IMG/VR virus record: IMGVR_UViG_3300008452_005740
Coordinates: 1-61,996 of that record
DNA: 61,996 nucleotides
DNA from: a virus
Direction: 5' to 3' (one strand)
Of the stretch, positions 60,391 to 61,996 are shown piece after piece. How positions within the stretch are numbered: position 1 is the first letter of the stretch; each line of letters opens with the position of its first letter. A program made the position numbers and the translations under genes. A model generated the notes under the pieces. The model worked only from the letters and a program-made list of their open reading frames with translations. It did no database searches and was not told where the DNA came from.

Positions 60391-61996
60391 GTGGCTGTAT
60401 TTTTTCCATTCGGTATTCCTTCTACGGGTTCCTTCGCACAAACAGCTAGTTCTGCTTACGCATTAGTAAACAATCCATCTGTTGTAGCAGCACGTGCGTT
60501 GGTTGGTGTTATAGGACCAAAAGGTACTCCTGGAATTCAAGCTACAAGTTGTCCGCCTGGTTATTATAATGCGTTAACTACGGTCACGGATGCCTATGAC
60601 ACATACCCATCAGTACCGCCGCATTCTGGTAGAGAAAATTATTTTTTATGTTATCCAATTCCCTCTCCATCCATAACCCCAACAAAAACACCGACAGCTA
60701 CCCCGACGATGACAGTAACACCGTCAGTAACAACTACGCCGTCGGTTACCCCAAGTGTAACTGTAACACCTTCTATAACAACTACACCATCAGTTACCAG
60801 AACGCCTTCTATCACTAGAACACCGAGTATCACAACTACGCCGTCTATTACGACCACACCTTCTGTTACTACTACGCCTAGTATTACTAGAACACCATCT
60901 ATTACACCGTCTGTGACAGTAACACCTTCTATCACAACAACACCGTCAATAACGGTTACTCCAACTATAACATCTACACCTTCAATTACACCGTCAATAA
61001 CTGTTACACCAAGTTTAACACGAACACCATCTATTACCACAACACCATCTATTACCACAACACCGTCTATAACTCCAACTAGAACAGTAACTCCATCAAT
61101 AACACAAACAACAAATCAATCTGTAACACCAACGCCTACTCTTACACCTTCTATAACAACTACACCATCAATAACAGCAACTCCATCAATAACAGCAACT
61201 CCATCAATAACGCCGTCGATAACAACTACTAGAACTGTTACCCCAACGGTAACGCCCTCAATAACAACAACCCCATCGGTAACTACGACACCAACTAATA
61301 CACCAACTCCATCGGTAACACCTTCTGCTACCACAATTAATTATGTATTTTGTGAGTGTACTACAGTTCCAAGCTGTAATAATTATCCAGATCCTACTGG
61401 TGGTGGATGTACAGCAGTTGCTGAAGCACTTACTCTCGGAACGTGTTGGCCGTGTACACAAGGAGTAGTAACGCCATCAGTAACACCGAGTGTCACTGCT
61501 ACCCCTTCAATTACTAAAACACCAAGTACTACAGTAACTCCATCAATAACAACTACGCCAAGTATTACGCCAAGTATTACGACAACGCCGTCTATTACCA
61601 CTACACCTTCTATTACTAGAACGCCAAGTATTACCGCTACGCCTTCTATTACTAGAACACCAAGTATTACTCCAAGTATTACCACTACGCCGTCTATTAC
61701 TAGAACACCAAGTATTACTCCAAGTATTACCACTACGCCGTCTATTACTAGAACACCAAGTATTACTAGAACGCCTTCTATTACACCATCTATTACGCCA
61801 AGTATTACTACTACTCCAAGTATTACGCCGTCTGCAACAAAAACGCCTGCGCCCGTAACGCCTTCACCAGTAACACCTTCGCCGGTGACGCCTTCACCGG
61901 TGACGCCTTCGCCGGTGACGCCTTCACCAGTGACGCCTTCACCAGTAACACCTTCGCCAGTGACGCCTTCACCAGTAACACCTTCGCCAGTGACGC
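60391..61996 (+). CDS. Giant Pro/Thr/Ser-rich fibre protein, N-terminal part (3' truncated)
   Basis: 535 codons seen from GTG 60391 (AGGAGA at 60380-60385), open to the window end. Residues 1-90: FFPFGIPSTGSFAQTASS, a Gly-X-Y-like GPKGTPGIQ and a Cys-containing segment. Residues ~91-313 are TPSIT repeats, ~316-358 a six-Cys island (FCEC...CNNY...CWPC), ~359-484 more TPSIT repeats, and from ~488 VTPSP repeats. It has the same plan as the other giant stalks and may be the same gene as the fragment at 1-585 if the genome closes. Confidence 0.8.
   Translation, partial: MAVFFPFGIPSTGSFAQTASSAYALVNNPSVVAARALVGVIGPKGTPGIQATSCPPGYYNALTTVTDAYDTYPSVPPHSGRENYFLCYPIPSPSITPTKTPTATPTMTVTPSVTTTPSVTPSVTVTPSITTTPSVTRTPSITRTPSITTTPSITTTPSVTTTPSITRTPSITPSVTVTPSITTTPSITVTPTITSTPSITPSITVTPSLTRTPSITTTPSITTTPSITPTRTVTPSITQTTNQSVTPTPTLTPSITTTPSITATPSITATPSITPSITTTRTVTPTVTPSITTTPSVTTTPTNTPTPSVTPSATTINYVFCECTTVPSCNNYPDPTGGGCTAVAEALTLGTCWPCTQGVVTPSVTPSVTATPSITKTPSTTVTPSITTTPSITPSITTTPSITTTPSITRTPSITATPSITRTPSITPSITTTPSITRTPSITPSITTTPSITRTPSITRTPSITPSITPSITTTPSITPSATKTPAPVTPSPVTPSPVTPSPVTPSPVTPSPVTPSPVTPSPVTPSPVTPSPVT
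60661..61332 (+). repeat. TPSITT-coding array, part 1
   Basis: Six-residue repeats with more variable swaps than in the big arrays (PTKTPTATPT, PTRTVTPS, QTTNQS), possibly an older or degenerating copy. Confidence 0.82.
61465..61841 (+). repeat. TPSITT-coding array, part 2
   Basis: More regular TPSIT units with R/A/T at the variable position, downstream of the Cys island. Units SITTTPSITRTPSITPS recur with identical DNA over several tens of bases. Confidence 0.85.
61855..61996 (+). repeat. VTPSP-coding 15-nt array at window end
   Basis: About nine VTPSP units, gt(g/a)ac(g/a)ccttc(a/g)cc(a/g), running off the window. It matches the type of array that opens the window at base 1. Confidence 0.9.

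Noticed and set aside
60651-61733. - strand open frames of the VVIDGV type near the right end
   Set aside because: Mirror readings of the TPSIT arrays in the truncated fibre gene.
1-61996. Complete circular phage genome
   Set aside because: Replication, baseplate and tape-measure genes are missing, and the end-to-end join is out of frame by one base.

Overview
The window is one 62 kb stretch of a T4-like tailed phage (contractile-tail myovirus, Caudoviricetes). Every gene I support lies on the + strand, packed with gaps of 0-130 nt. The call rests on a near-complete T4-type head and tail morphogenesis set: large terminase (gp17), portal (gp20), prohead protease (gp21), scaffold (gp22), major capsid (gp23), neck proteins (gp13, gp14), tail completion protein (gp15), sheath (gp18) and tube (gp19). 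No replication, baseplate-hub or tape-measure genes are visible, so this is part of a larger genome. The host is unknown; ribosome-binding sites are ordinary GGAG/GAGG types, so the host reads Shine-Dalgarno signals. I see no tRNA, CRISPR array or insertion sequence, and no gap over 300 nt.

Layout. 1-585: C-terminal end of a giant Pro/Thr/Ser-rich fibre. 624-6085: an RNA-ligase-like/nucleotidyltransferase fusion, a zinc-ribbon protein, a membrane coiled-coil protein and the terminase. 6146-11983: small and medium proteins, several starting with a short helix ending in an (I/L)xE motif, including a ParB-like protein and an ADP-ribosyltransferase. 11999-21509: portal, protease, scaffold and capsid, interleaved with a HAD/Mom-like fusion and a phage ribosomal protein bS21. 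21624-27310: neck, sheath and tube. 27444-45738: fibres and adhesins, including two proteins of 1690 and 1549 aa built mostly of TPSITT repeats. 46295-58977: thirteen tightly packed glycosylation genes (two GT60-like polypeptide GlcNAc-transferases, a GT10 fucosyltransferase, GDP-fucose synthase, other transferases, three methyltransferases). 59034-61996: more fibre genes, ending inside another Pro/Thr/Ser-rich protein.

How it may work. The main hypothesis is a self-contained surface glycosylation system. Mucin-like Thr/Ser/Pro stalks on the virion would be the substrate, and the glycosyltransferase operon lodged between the stalk genes would be the machinery. A second theme is a set of probable internal (co-packaged) proteins. 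Three share a previously unnamed ~35-residue module (AKKxGL...GFGRWG...GKLVPV) joined to different C-terminal domains. One is an ADP-ribosyltransferase, recalling T4 Alt, which is packaged and injected.

Transcription appears to be divided by strong hairpin terminators and by a repeated intergenic motif, ATATTTATA, lying 23-31 nt upstream of eight start codons. Both window ends fall inside 15-nt VTPSP-coding repeats, so the contig probably broke there.
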